Shown piece by piece: positions 16,917 through 26,409 of a stretch of 64,000 nt of DNA. A model generated the notes under the pieces. It made no database searches. It saw nothing but the letters and a program-made list of their open reading frames with translations, and was not told where the DNA came from. Where the stretch lies: positions 186,001 to 250,000 of the forward strand of contig OZ244173.1 of assembly GCA_965216515.1 (NCBI GenBank), read 5' to 3'. Origin of the DNA: CAXMRP01 sp965216515. Its GTDB lineage: Bacteria; Pseudomonadota; Alphaproteobacteria; Rhizobiales; Afifellaceae. The position numbers and the translations under genes were made by a program. Each line of letters begins with the position of its first letter. The first letter of the stretch is position 1.

Positions 16917-17822
16917 CTAACTCCAGAGCTGTCGTCCGCCGACGGCCTGGCTTGTCTCGACAAATTGCTGGATCGCCTTGCTCGTTTTCGACCGTTTCCA
17001 GGCGACATGGGTTTCGACGATCGTTGGTGATTTTGTCCGGATGGGCCGCGACTCGATGGCGCCGCTGCCGCAGAAACGGGGTAGGCCGCAAAAGATCGTC
17101 ACACCCATGTCCGCCGTAACCAGCCCGAGAATTCCGAGCAGGCTTGTCGCTTCCCGCGCAACTTGCAGCACGTGACCCTCCTTCTGGAACATGTTTAGGA
17201 CGATCCGCCGGAATGTCGGCCATTCCGCGTCGGTGCCGAGAACGATGGGCTCCCGGGCAAGATCTGCGACGGTCAGTTCATCTTTTTCGCAAAGCGGATG
17301 ATCCGGGGTCAGCAGCGCGACGACAGAGTGAGTGGCAACAAGCCGCGTTTCGATTTCGGAGCTTTTGAATGACCCGACCAGAAATCCGACATCGATCTGA
17401 TCGCGGATGATCAGGTCGCGCTGGGCCGGCGAGCTATGATAATACAGGTCGAGCCTGACTTCGGGATTTTCGTTCCAGAACTCGCGGCTGATATCCGGGA
17501 CCAGCGAATGTCCCGTGATCGTCGTGTAGCCCACCCGCAGCGTTCCTTTTGCGCCGGAATCCAGCATTTTCGTGTGGTATTCGGCGACCTCCATGCGATG
17601 CAGAATGTCGCGGGCCTCGCCAAGCAGGTTTCGCCCGGCTTCCGTCAGGCGTACGCTCCGGGTGGTCCGCTCCAGCAATCTGACCGACAATCGCGTCTCA
17701 AGCTCCTGCACCAGGCGGCTCACCGCCGGCTGGGTCGTCGCCAGGCGCTCCGCGGCCCTGTGGAAATTGAGCTCCTCGGCAACGGCGACGAAGGTCGAAA
17801 GGTGTTTGACGTCGAAGTGCAT
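16917..17822 (-). CDS. LysR-family regulator of hydantoin module 1
   Basis: Transcription factor of 301 residues: an N-terminal winged helix-turn-helix (AERLATTQPAVSRLVQELE, about residues 23-41) followed by a periplasmic-binding-like effector domain. It is divergent from hyuA (module 1) across a 207-nt AT-rich gap and upstream of matB, so it may control both. Its effector domain resembles that of the LysR at 43644-44600 (QIDVGFLVGSF against EIDAGFLIGPF; EPIVLGT and EPLVLGT, each followed by EW and FR), which indicates paralogues recognising related ligands. Effector unknown. Confidence 0.92.
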   Translation of the reverse strand: MHFDVKHLSTFVAVAEELNFHRAAERLATTQPAVSRLVQELETRLSVRLLERTTRSVRLTEAGRNLLGEARDILHRMEVAEYHTKMLDSGAKGTLRVGYTTITGHSLVPDISREFWNENPEVRLDLYYHSSPAQRDLIIRDQIDVGFLVGSFKSSEIETRLVATHSVVALLTPDHPLCEKDELTVADLAREPIVLGTDAEWPTFRRIVLNMFQKEGHVLQVAREATSLLGILGLVTADMGVTIFCGLPRFCGSGAIESRPIRTKSPTIVETHVAWKRSKTSKAIQQFVETSQAVGGRQLWS

Positions 17823-18029
17823 ATTGATGCGCTGGCCGAATTAATATCTCAAATATTATTATTTAACACCCTGCCTTTGTGTGTCTAGTATCGGGGCCAA
17901 TCCGTAAAATATTGGAAAATGTGACGATTTTTCCGGCAGGAATCGGATTGACATGACGAATTAATTTCCGCCTGCATGCGGTCGAACGGGGATTGCCCGT
18001 TACGATCGGACGGAAATTTGGGGGGTGCG
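17823..18029. promoter_or_regulatory. Divergent LysR/hyuA control region
   Basis: This gap between leftward lysR and rightward hyuA is conspicuously AT-rich near the lysR start, with an interrupted palindrome AATAT-CTCAA-ATATT at about 17843-17857 followed by ATTATTTAAC. A TTGACA at 17948-17953 could be a -35 box for hyuA, but no good -10 follows at the right spacing. The hyuA ribosome site GGGGGT lies just before 18030. LysR binding is inferred from the divergent layout. Confidence 0.5.
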
Positions 18030-20117
18030 ATGATCCGGGTTGGTGTTGATGTCGGCGGAACATTCACGGACGTCATCCTGGAGCGGGTGACCGGACAAGG
18101 CAGCCGCCAGATTGTCGTTACAAAGACGCCCAGCACACCGGAAAACCAGTCGGACGGGGTCGTGAACGGTGTCCTGCAGGCTTGCCAAAAAGCCGGAGTG
18201 AAGCCCGGCGAAATCGACATTCTCTACCACGGCACCACCGTGGCGACGAACATGGTTATCGAGCGGTCGGGCGCGCGCATCGGCATGATCACGACCCGCG
18301 GATTCCGCGACATATTGCATATGGCCCGCCACAAGCGGCCGCACAATTTCTCGCTTCAGTTTGATGTGCCCTGGCAATCCAAACCGCTGGTCCGGCGTCG
18401 CGACCGGCTCTGTGTTACCGAGCGGATCATGCCGCCGACCGGCGAGATCGAGGTGCCGCTCGATGAGGATGAGGTCAGGCGGGCTGCTGAATTGTTCGCC
18501 AAGCGTGGCATGGATGCCGTCATTATCGGTTTCTTGTTCTCGTTCCTGAACGACGAACACGAACGGCGGGCCAAGGAGATCGTCCGGTCGATCCTTCCCG
18601 ATGCCTTTGTGAACTGTTCTTCGGAAGTGGTGAACACGATCCGCGAATACGAGCGCTTCTCGTCCACGGCAATGAACGCCTATATCGGCCCGATGACATC
18701 GGCGTATCTGGGTAGCCTGACATCGCGGCTCAGGGATGCCGGCGTGGAGGCCAATATCCGGGTCATGCAGTCCAACGGCGGTATTGCCACGGTCGAACAG
18801 TCCAGCCGGCTGCCGATCGGGCTGCTCCTTTCCGGCCCGGCCGGCGGTGTGATCGGCGGCGGATGGACCGGCCGCAATTGTGGCGTCGACAACATTATCA
18901 CCATCGATATTGGCGGCACGTCCGCAGATATCAGCGTGATTCAGGACGGCGAACTCCGGATCAAGAATCCCCGTGATACGACGGTCGATTTGCTGCCGGT
19001 TCTTGTCCCGATGGTCGATATCGATGCGATCGGCGCCGGTGGCGGATCCATCGCCTATATCGATCCCGGCGGCGCATTCCGTGTCGGACCGCGCTCCGCC
19101 GGCGCCGAGCCGGGACCTGCATGCTACGACAAGGGCGGCGAGGAGCCGACGGTAACCGATGCGCAGGTCGTGCTTGGCCGTCTGGACCCGGAGCAGTTCC
19201 TCGGTGGCGATATCAAAATCGATCCGAAGTTGTCGGAGAAGGCGATCAAGGCGCATATCGCCGATCCGCTTGGCATGTCGGTCAAGGAGGCGGCGCTAGG
19301 GATTTTGAAAATCATCAACAACAATATGGCCTTGGCGATCAACGCCAATTCGGTTGCCAAGGGTGTCGATCCCAGGAACTTCACGTTGATGGGCTTTGGC
19401 GGCGCCGGTCCGCTGCATGCCGTCTCGCTCGCCGAGTCGATCCACGCCAAAAACGTGGTATCGCCGATCCAGCCCGGCATTACCGCCGCCACCGGCCTTC
19501 TGGTTACCGACCTCCAGTATGAGTATACGAGCTCCACGCTGGTGGTCATCAACGACGCCGGCAAGGAGGATTTCCGGCAGATCAACGCGGCGCTGGACGG
19601 CCTCGTGGCCAGGGCGGAGGAACAATTCGACGCTGACGGGATTTCGCCGGCCGCGCGGCGTTTTCAACGCTTTGCCGAATGCCGGTATGTCGGGCAGGGG
19701 TTCGAGCTGAGGGCGAAGATCCCCGATGGCCCCGTCGGACCCGACAGCGTGTCGGCGATCATCGACAGTTTCTATGACGCCCACAAGAAGGTCTACGGCC
19801 ATGCGTTCAAGGATCAGCTCTGCGAAGTCATCACGCTCCGGCTGATCGCCACCGCCGCGGTGGAGACGCTGGAGACACCGAAACTGGAGAAGGGCGGGGC
19901 GACCAATCCCGAAAATGCGGTCCTCTATACCCGCAAGACCGTCTTCGATGATGGCAGCGAGATACAGACGCCGCGTTACCGGCGCTCCGAACTGAAGGCC
20001 GAAGACCGGGTGACCGGCCCGGCGATCATAATCCAGCACAACTCCACCACGATTGTCCCGCCGGACTACACGGCGACGGTGCAGACGTTTGGCGATCTGG
20101 TAATCGGCGCGGATTGA
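18030..20117 (+). CDS. hyuA: Hydantoinase/oxoprolinase subunit A (module 1)
   Basis: ATP-binding subunit of the HyuA/HyuB family (ATP-dependent N-methylhydantoinase, 5-oxoprolinase, acetone carboxylase relatives), which uses phosphoryl transfer to activate a cyclic amide or ketone. The 695-residue protein starts at ATG 18030 with VGVDVGGTFTD. The second phosphate motif is IDIGGTSADISVI and the adenosine-side motif is LMGFGGAGPLHAVS, all of the ASKHA fold. Subunit B follows after 10 nt. It is closely related over its whole length to the second HyuA at 35607. Downstream genes for hydantoin and carbamoyl hydrolysis favour a hydantoin-type substrate, but that is inference. Confidence 0.9.
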   Translation: MIRVGVDVGGTFTDVILERVTGQGSRQIVVTKTPSTPENQSDGVVNGVLQACQKAGVKPGEIDILYHGTTVATNMVIERSGARIGMITTRGFRDILHMARHKRPHNFSLQFDVPWQSKPLVRRRDRLCVTERIMPPTGEIEVPLDEDEVRRAAELFAKRGMDAVIIGFLFSFLNDEHERRAKEIVRSILPDAFVNCSSEVVNTIREYERFSSTAMNAYIGPMTSAYLGSLTSRLRDAGVEANIRVMQSNGGIATVEQSSRLPIGLLLSGPAGGVIGGGWTGRNCGVDNIITIDIGGTSADISVIQDGELRIKNPRDTTVDLLPVLVPMVDIDAIGAGGGSIAYIDPGGAFRVGPRSAGAEPGPACYDKGGEEPTVTDAQVVLGRLDPEQFLGGDIKIDPKLSEKAIKAHIADPLGMSVKEAALGILKIINNNMALAINANSVAKGVDPRNFTLMGFGGAGPLHAVSLAESIHAKNVVSPIQPGITAATGLLVTDLQYEYTSSTLVVINDAGKEDFRQINAALDGLVARAEEQFDADGISPAARRFQRFAECRYVGQGFELRAKIPDGPVGPDSVSAIIDSFYDAHKKVYGHAFKDQLCEVITLRLIATAAVETLETPKLEKGGATNPENAVLYTRKTVFDDGSEIQTPRYRRSELKAEDRVTGPAIIIQHNSTTIVPPDYTATVQTFGDLVIGAD

Positions 20118-20127
20118 GGAGGACGTC

Positions 20128-21900
20128 ATGGCAAAGGAAATCGATCCAATCACCCTGCAGGTTATCGGCGGAGCGTTGCATTCGATCGCCGAGCAGATGG
20201 GCAATGTGCTCTACCGGATGAGCTATTCGTCGATTATCCGCGAAAGCCAGGATCTCGGTGCCGGCCTGTTTGACCGGGACTACAATACGCTTTGCGAATC
20301 CGATTCAACGCCGATGCATATTGGTTCGCTTCCCGGCTATCTGCGCGGCATCGAGAAAACCGTGCCGCCGGATGCATGGAATCCCGGCGATTGCGTCATC
20401 CACAACCATCCCTATTTTGGTGCCAGCCATTCGCCGGACATCGCGATTGTGATGCCGGTGTTCCATGACGGCGAACTCGTCGGTTTCTCTGCCAACACGG
20501 CCCACCATGTCGATATCGGAGCGGCCACGCCCGGTCTCGTCATCGATATTCCGGACATGTACGCGGAAGGCATGCTCCTCAACGGGCTGAAGCTCTACGA
20601 AGGGGGTGTGCGAAACGAGTGGTTGTGGAAGTACATACGCGACAACACGCGGGTTCCCAGCCTGGTAATGGGCGACCTGGAAGCCCAAATCGCATCCGCC
20701 GAACTGGGTGTGCAGCGCTTTCAGGAGCTCTTCGGCACCTATGGCCACGATACGGTCATCCAGGCGACGAAACAGCTCATGGACTATACCGAAACCATGA
20801 TCCGGCGCGAAATATACAAAATCCCGGATGGCGAATATACGGCGGAAGGTTTCCTCGACGATGACGGCCGCACTCGTGACGTTCATTTGCCGATCAAGGT
20901 AACTGTGAGGATAAGCGGCGACGACGCGGAGGTGGACCTGACCGGTTCCTCGCCGCAGGTTCCCACAGCCTTCAACGTGCCGTTCGAGGGTTCAACAAAG
21001 GTTGCCTGCTTCTTCGCATTTCGCGCCCTGCTTCTCGATACATACACGCACCAGGAATATATTCCGCAAAACGAAGGCTCCTTCAGGCCAATCAAGGTGA
21101 CCGCGCCGGAGGGCAGCATATTCAATCCGATCGCACCGGTGGCCGCCGAGGCGCGCTTCTCCCAGATCCAAAGAGTGGTCGACCTCATCATCAAGGCGTT
21201 GGCGCCCGTCATCCCGGAAAAGGCGACGGCCGGAAATGCGGCGACGCTGTCGTTTGCCGCCTATTCCGGTGTCCGCGACAATGGCGAGTACTGGGTGTTC
21301 CTGGAGGTCAACGAGGCCGCGATGGGCGGCCGCCCGCTGTCAGACGGACCGGACACGATTGAGGAACTGATGCGCAACACGCGCAACAATCCGCTCGAAG
21401 ACCTCGGAATGCACCTGCCGTTGATCTGCGACCGCTACGAGATTCGTGACGACGCGCGGCCCGGCGCCGGCAAGTTCAGGGGCGGGGCGGGGGTCGTGAA
21501 ATCGCAGCGGTACCTCGGCTCCGGTTACATGACCCATGAGTCTGACCGCCATGACGACGTGCCATGGGGCATATTCGGCGGCAAGCCAGGCGCCGGCGGC
21601 CGTGTTGTCGTGCACAACATTCATACCGGACAGAGCACCGAACAGCCGTCAAAGTTTTCCGGCCTGCGCACCGCGAGCGGCGATGTTGTTTCCTACTATT
21701 CGCCATGCGGCGGCGGTTATGGCGATCCGCTCAAGCGGGATCCTCAAAAGGTGCTGGACGACATCCTGGACGAGATCATCGCGCCGGACGACGCGCCGAA
21801 GGAATACGGAGTGGTGCTCACGCAGGTCGACGATGGTTACGGGTGGGCCGTCGATTCGTCGGCAACCGAGAAATTGAGGGAGCAAATGAGGGCCGCCTAG
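20128..21900 (+). CDS. hyuB: Hydantoinase/oxoprolinase subunit B (module 1)
   Basis: Partner subunit of HyuA, 590 residues, carrying the hydrolytic or carboxylating site. Typical family sequence: RMSYSSIIRESQDLGAGLFD, NHPYFGASHSPDIA, the NTRNNPLEDLGMHLPL segment, and PCGGGYGDPLKRDP near the C-terminus. ATG 20128 has GAGGAGG upstream. The genes are 10 nt apart, consistent with equimolar subunits. The transporter downstream begins 191 nt later behind a hairpin, so it may be a separate or attenuated transcript. Substrate as for HyuA, undetermined. Confidence 0.9.
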   Translation: MAKEIDPITLQVIGGALHSIAEQMGNVLYRMSYSSIIRESQDLGAGLFDRDYNTLCESDSTPMHIGSLPGYLRGIEKTVPPDAWNPGDCVIHNHPYFGASHSPDIAIVMPVFHDGELVGFSANTAHHVDIGAATPGLVIDIPDMYAEGMLLNGLKLYEGGVRNEWLWKYIRDNTRVPSLVMGDLEAQIASAELGVQRFQELFGTYGHDTVIQATKQLMDYTETMIRREIYKIPDGEYTAEGFLDDDGRTRDVHLPIKVTVRISGDDAEVDLTGSSPQVPTAFNVPFEGSTKVACFFAFRALLLDTYTHQEYIPQNEGSFRPIKVTAPEGSIFNPIAPVAAEARFSQIQRVVDLIIKALAPVIPEKATAGNAATLSFAAYSGVRDNGEYWVFLEVNEAAMGGRPLSDGPDTIEELMRNTRNNPLEDLGMHLPLICDRYEIRDDARPGAGKFRGGAGVVKSQRYLGSGYMTHESDRHDDVPWGIFGGKPGAGGRVVVHNIHTGQSTEQPSKFSGLRTASGDVVSYYSPCGGGYGDPLKRDPQKVLDDILDEIIAPDDAPKEYGVVLTQVDDGYGWAVDSSATEKLREQMRAA

Positions 21901-21978
21901 GCGTCGACCGGCTGCCTATCGGCGGTTGTGGAATTCAGCCGCGGATGGGATAAAATCGCTCAGACGCCTTGATGGCCC

Positions 21979-21997
21979 GGCTGCCTGAATGGCAGCC
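21979..21997. terminator. Stem-loop between hyuB and the transporter genes
   Basis: GGCTGCC (21979-21985) and GGCAGCC (21991-21997) form a perfect 7-bp stem with a 5-nt loop. There is no T-run, so it may be a weak terminator or a processing and stability element between hyuB and the solute-binding protein gene. Confidence 0.45.
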
Positions 21998-22012
21998 ATA
22001 TCGGGGAATTGG

Positions 22013-22024
22013 GGCAATATTGCC
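22013..22024. promoter_or_regulatory. 12-bp perfect palindrome upstream of the transporter operon
   Basis: GGCAATATTGCC is a perfect palindrome about 68 nt before the start of the solute-binding protein gene. The symmetry and place suit an operator, but no cognate regulator can be named. Confidence 0.3.
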
Positions 22025-22091
22025 ATAGCCGGCCACCAATGCATTCAGCCCAGTCGGCTGCGCGTAGCAACTACAACCAAGGAGTAGGGAT

Positions 22092-23390
22092 ATGAAGAAA
22101 ACCATCGAGCGGAAAAAGGACAAGAGCAGATTGTCGACGGTGTCGCGCCGTACGGTCCTCGCGGGCGGCGCGGCGGTTGCCGGTTCTTCGCTCCTGGGCG
22201 CCCCGACAATTTGGGCGCAGAACCTGAAGGACGTAAAACTGAACCACACCGGTATGTCGTATTCGACACTTGCCGACATCGGACGGATGGCGACCGAGGA
22301 TCTCGGTTTTGAAGTGACGATGTCCGTCGTCGACCATGCCGGCATGACCAACCGCATGATCAATGATCCGAGCGCCATCGATGTCGCGGATATTGAAATC
22401 TGGCAGTCGAAGGTCGCGGTGCCCCAAGGTGTGCTCCAGGGCATTGCGACGTCGGAAATCCGCAATTGGGACAAGCTGACGCCGCTCTATACGGAAGGCA
22501 ATTTCGCCGGCAAGGAAGTGGCCCGCCAGGGTGATTCTCCCTTCGAGTACATCTATCGCGAGTCGATGGATTCAAACGGTTTCGCCAGTCAGCCCACCGA
22601 TTACGTGAACTTCGTGCCGGGCGTCTACAACGCTGACACGCTAGGTATCCGTCCTGACCTTGTCGGCCGTGATATCACAAGTTGGGCCGATCTGATCTCG
22701 TCCGATTTCAAGGGCAAGGCGGCGATCCAGAACATTCCGACCATCGGTATCATGGACGCCATCATGGCGCTCGAGGCTGCCGGCGAAACCTCCTATGGTG
22801 ACAAGGGCAATCCGACTCGCGAGGAATTGGATGCGACCATCTCCAAACTCATCGAACTGAAACGCGACGGCCACTGGCGCGCGCTCTGGAACACGTTCGA
22901 CGAGTCGGTGAACCTGATGGCCTCCGGCGAGGTCGTTATCCAGTCCATGTGGTCGCCTGCCGTAACCGCTGTTCAGGTTCAGGGCACGCCCTGTGTCTAC
23001 CAGCCGTTGAAGGAAGGCTATCGCGGCTGGGGCAATGGCCTGGCGATGATGAACCACCTGGAAGGTCTGAAGCGCGACGCGGCCATTGAATATCTGAACT
23101 GGTACAATGACGGACGCGTCGGCGGTTTCATCGCCAAGCAGGGCTACTACAGCGCCAATCCGGAAAGCGCCAAGGCCAACCTTTCGGAGAATGAGCGCGG
23201 CTTCTTCTACGAAGGCAAGGCGGCCACCGACATCATCACAAGCCCGACCGGCGAAAAGACCAATGAGGCGGGCGATGTGCGCGATGGCGGGTCCTACGAG
23301 GTGCGCTTTGGCAATGTCGGCGTCTGGAACAACCTCATGGACGAGGCGGAGTTCCTCTTTGGCAAGTGGAACGAATTCAACGCCGCCTGA
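22092..23390 (+). CDS. Periplasmic solute-binding protein, spermidine/putrescine-type ABC transporter
   Basis: Extracellular ligand-binding protein of 432 residues. It begins with a Tat signal: a basic N-terminus, then SRRTVLAGG at residues 18-26, a hydrophobic stretch and a likely cleavage after IWAQ near residue 42. The mature part resembles PotD/family-1 binding proteins. It is followed by two permeases and an ATPase, so the importer is complete. An upstream GGAG lies at a normal distance. Position between hyuAB and amidase/hydantoinase genes suggests it imports the nitrogen compound degraded by this module; the ligand is not readable from sequence. Confidence 0.85.
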   Translation: MKKTIERKKDKSRLSTVSRRTVLAGGAAVAGSSLLGAPTIWAQNLKDVKLNHTGMSYSTLADIGRMATEDLGFEVTMSVVDHAGMTNRMINDPSAIDVADIEIWQSKVAVPQGVLQGIATSEIRNWDKLTPLYTEGNFAGKEVARQGDSPFEYIYRESMDSNGFASQPTDYVNFVPGVYNADTLGIRPDLVGRDITSWADLISSDFKGKAAIQNIPTIGIMDAIMALEAAGETSYGDKGNPTREELDATISKLIELKRDGHWRALWNTFDESVNLMASGEVVIQSMWSPAVTAVQVQGTPCVYQPLKEGYRGWGNGLAMMNHLEGLKRDAAIEYLNWYNDGRVGGFIAKQGYYSANPESAKANLSENERGFFYEGKAATDIITSPTGEKTNEAGDVRDGGSYEVRFGNVGVWNNLMDEAEFLFGKWNEFNAA

Positions 23391-23407
23391 CCGGCATGAA
23401 CACACAA

Positions 23408-23428
23408 GGGCGGCGCACGGCGCCGCCC
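23408..23428. terminator. Strong hairpin directly after the solute-binding protein gene
   Basis: GGGCGGCG (23408-23415) pairs perfectly with CGCCGCCC (23421-23428) around a 5-nt loop and is followed by AATTT. It lies 18 nt after the binding-protein stop and before the permease genes. Such elements usually protect the binding-protein mRNA or partly terminate, giving more binding protein than permease. Confidence 0.65.
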
Positions 23429-23459
23429 AATTTCGCCGACCAGACTGTTCGGAAGCAAA

Positions 23460-24323
23460 ATGAGTGAACGAAAATCCCTGAAAGCACAGCTGCAGGTCGC
23501 GCCGCTGGCTATTATCCTTTTGCTGTTCTTCGCGATTCCCGTGGCGCTTGTGGTGATCGTCAGCTTCTTCCGATACCAGATGCTGATCGGCCTCGTGCCC
23601 GATTTCTCGTTTCAGAACTATTACGACCTCCTGTCCAATCCCACGACATGGGCGCTGTATCTCTCGACGATCAAGTTCACGATCATTGTCCTTGTCATCA
23701 CCCTGATTCTGGGATTCTGGCTGTCTTACTTTCTGGTGTTCCATGTGCGCAGTCTGATGATCGCCATCGGCCTGTTCCTCGTGTGTACGGTTCCGTTCTG
23801 GACATCCAATATCATCCGCATGATCTCCTGGCGGCCGGTTCTGGGGCGCGAGGGTTTGATAAATCAGGGCCTGCAGGGGATCGGGTTGATCGAAGAGCCG
23901 CTGGACTGGCTCCTGTTCTCCGATTTCTCCGTCGTCGTCACCTATGTGCATCTGTTCACGCTGTTCATGATGGTGCCGATCTTCAATTCGATGGCCCGCA
24001 TCGACAAGGCGCTTCTGGAGGCGGCGATCGACGCCGGTGCCACGCGGTGGGGCGTGATCTGGAACGTCGTGTTGCCGCTCAGCAAGACGGGAATCGCGCT
24101 TGGTGCGCTCTTCGTCGTGACGCTGGTCATGGGTGACTTTGCGGTCGTCAAGGTGATGAGCGGCGGACTTTCCGGTTCCGCCACGTCCGGGATTTTCAAT
24201 GACCTGCAATTCCTGAACTACCCGAGGGCCGCAGCCAATGCCGTAATCCTCCTGGTGATCGTGATGCTCATCGCCACCGGGATATTCCGGCTCGTCGACG
24301 TCCGCAAAGAACTGGTGAGATAA
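23460..24323 (+). CDS. ABC transporter permease (PotB-like)
   Basis: Inner-membrane permease of 287 residues with about six hydrophobic segments, the first at residues 13-40. The cytoplasmic coupling loop is around residues 180-205 (AAIDAGATRWGVIWNVVLPL), the EAA-type motif that contacts the ATPase. It belongs with the preceding binding protein and with the second permease, which starts 6 nt later. Start ATG 23460 lacks a strong ribosome site, fitting lower expression than the binding protein. Substrate unknown; PotB-type by family only. Confidence 0.88.
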   Translation: MSERKSLKAQLQVAPLAIILLLFFAIPVALVVIVSFFRYQMLIGLVPDFSFQNYYDLLSNPTTWALYLSTIKFTIIVLVITLILGFWLSYFLVFHVRSLMIAIGLFLVCTVPFWTSNIIRMISWRPVLGREGLINQGLQGIGLIEEPLDWLLFSDFSVVVTYVHLFTLFMMVPIFNSMARIDKALLEAAIDAGATRWGVIWNVVLPLSKTGIALGALFVVTLVMGDFAVVKVMSGGLSGSATSGIFNDLQFLNYPRAAANAVILLVIVMLIATGIFRLVDVRKELVR

Positions 24324-24328
24324 GCAAC

Positions 24329-25144
24329 ATGTCGCATGACCAAAGGCCCTGGACATTCTACGTTCTGGCCACGCTTTTCGCGCTCTTCGTCATCTTTCTC
24401 TACGGACCGATGATTTCCGTCCTGATCCTGGCGTTCCAGGGACCGAGCGGATCGCTGAATTTTCCGCTGCGCGAGCCTTCGGTGATGTGGTTCGGCGAGG
24501 TCTTTAATCCCTCCCGCGTTGGCGATGTTCCCGGCGCCTTCAGCCGTTCCTTCCCGCTTTCCATTCTGGTCATGCTGTTGACGGTTTTGATCTCGGTGAC
24601 CGCAGGTTTCGGATTCCGGCACCGCTTTCGGGGATCCTCGGTCTTGTTCTTCACCACCATCGCGAGCCTGATCATACCCGGCTTGGTCCTGTCGATCGGG
24701 ATCCTGGTGACAGCCCGTTTTCTCGGGGTTTCCGCCGACTGGTTCACGACCGGGCTGGGCGCGCATCTGTCCTGGACGCTGCCGTTCGGCTTGCTGATCA
24801 TGTTTGCGGTCCTGGGTCGTCTCAGCCCGTCCTACGAAGAGGCCGCCTACGACCTTGGCGCCAGCCGATGGCAATCGGTCAAGGAAGTGGTGGTTCCGAT
24901 TGTGTTTCCCGGCATGATCGCCGTGGCGCTGTTCGGATTCACGCTGTCCTATGACGAATTCCCGCGCAGTTGGCTCACGGTCGGAACCCAGAACACCCTG
25001 CCGCTGGAAATCTGGACAATGACGACCAACGTCACATCGCCGTCGCTCTACGCGCTCGGTGCGATGACGACCGGCATATCGTTTCTCATCATCGGCCTTG
25101 CACTGGGTTCGATCTATCTCATTCAACGCAAGCGGGCTGGATAA
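24329..25144 (+). CDS. ABC transporter permease (PotC-like)
   Basis: Second inner-membrane subunit, 271 residues, six predicted membrane segments beginning at residues 8-32. The coupling loop AAYDLGASRWQSVKEVVVPI is present. Its TAA stop shares bases with the ATPase start (TAATG at 25142-25146), showing translational coupling. With the upstream permease it would form the heterodimeric channel of a type I importer. Confidence 0.88.
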   Translation: MSHDQRPWTFYVLATLFALFVIFLYGPMISVLILAFQGPSGSLNFPLREPSVMWFGEVFNPSRVGDVPGAFSRSFPLSILVMLLTVLISVTAGFGFRHRFRGSSVLFFTTIASLIIPGLVLSIGILVTARFLGVSADWFTTGLGAHLSWTLPFGLLIMFAVLGRLSPSYEEAAYDLGASRWQSVKEVVVPIVFPGMIAVALFGFTLSYDEFPRSWLTVGTQNTLPLEIWTMTTNVTSPSLYALGAMTTGISFLIIGLALGSIYLIQRKRAG

Positions 25145-26325
25145 TGAACATGAACGCAGGCATTGACGGCAATGCGAAGACGGACGCCCACGCAACGGGG
25201 TCGGGTGAGATCAGGCTTGTCGATCTCACGAAGAACTTCGGCGACACCCAAGCCGTAAAAGACGTAAACCTCACCATCCCGCATGGCTCTTACTGTTGCA
25301 TGATCGGTCCATCGGGTTGCGGCAAGACGACCATCCTGCGAATGGTCGCCGGCCATGAGGCGCCGACCGCCGGTGAAATTTACATCGGCGATGAGATGGT
25401 GGTCGGCCAGCCGCCGGTCAATCGTGGTACGGCGATGATGTTTCAGAGCTACGCGCTCTTTCCGCACCTGTCCATTCTCGACAATGTCGCGTTTTATCTG
25501 AAGATGCGGTCGGTGCCGAAGATCGAGCGCCGCAATCGCGCATTCGAGATGCTGCAACGTGTTCAGCTCGATCACCTGAAGGACCGCATGCCGGCGCAGC
25601 TTTCCGGCGGTCAGCAGCAGCGGGTGGCCTTGGCGCGTTCGCTGATCACGAATCCGAAGGTGCTCCTGCTCGATGAACCGCTATCCGCTCTGGACGAATT
25701 TCTGCGTTTGCAGATGCGCGGTGAACTGAAAAGCCTGCAGGCCGAACTGGGCATCACATTCCTGCATGTCACCCACACGCAGCCCGAGGCGATTGCCCTG
25801 GCTGACATGGTTGTCGTGATGGATGACGGCGTGATCGAACAGGCCGGAACCGCCCGTCAAATTTTCAATGAACCCAAGACGCCCTATGTCGCCCGGTTCA
25901 TGGGCGCACAAAACGTGTTGACCGGCACACTGGAGTCCAAGGCCGGCGAGACGGCAATTCTCAAGACAGCAGCGGGCGAATTGCTCGAAGTGCCGGGCGA
26001 ATCGGTCAAGGCGGCTGCCGGGGAACCGGTTTCGGTTTCCATCCGTCGCGACATGGTCGAGGTTCACAATTCGGTCGGCTCGCACGGCGATGTTCACAAC
26101 GCGGTCGAGGGTGTCGTCGAAGCGATCGAATACCAGGGCAACTTCGTGAAAATCGCCATCGCCATCGAGGGCGCGGGAACGTTCGTAGCCAATATTTCCG
26201 ACAGGGTCTACTTCGCCGAACCGGTCAGTCCGGGCGGCAAGGTAACCGTGAGCTGGGACATCCACGATATCCATGTTCTCGAAGAGGTCGACACCGGAAA
26301 AGAGGTGTCGCCCTACGCGGAATGA
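25144..26325 (+). CDS. ABC transporter ATPase (PotA-like)
   Basis: Nucleotide-binding subunit of 393 residues powering the module 1 importer. It has Walker A GPSGCGKTT, Q-loop FQSYALFPHLS, a canonical signature LSGGQQQRVALARSL, Walker B LLLDEPLSALD and the switch histidine in HVTHTQPEA (this reads HTQPEA where HDQEEA is usual). The C-terminal hundred or so residues look like a TOBE regulatory domain. The ATG at 25144 overlaps the permease stop. An in-frame upstream extension is not family-like. It appears fully competent for ATP hydrolysis. Confidence 0.92.
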   Translation: MNMNAGIDGNAKTDAHATGSGEIRLVDLTKNFGDTQAVKDVNLTIPHGSYCCMIGPSGCGKTTILRMVAGHEAPTAGEIYIGDEMVVGQPPVNRGTAMMFQSYALFPHLSILDNVAFYLKMRSVPKIERRNRAFEMLQRVQLDHLKDRMPAQLSGGQQQRVALARSLITNPKVLLLDEPLSALDEFLRLQMRGELKSLQAELGITFLHVTHTQPEAIALADMVVVMDDGVIEQAGTARQIFNEPKTPYVARFMGAQNVLTGTLESKAGETAILKTAAGELLEVPGESVKAAAGEPVSVSIRRDMVEVHNSVGSHGDVHNAVEGVVEAIEYQGNFVKIAIAIEGAGTFVANISDRVYFAEPVSPGGKVTVSWDIHDIHVLEEVDTGKEVSPYAE

Positions 26326-26409
26326 CGGCCGGGCAGGGCGCCTTCCCGGACGCCTTGTGTTCCGGATTGAGCCGGCGGGGTTTTCGGTACTTCGCCAGAG
26401 GGGGAACCA

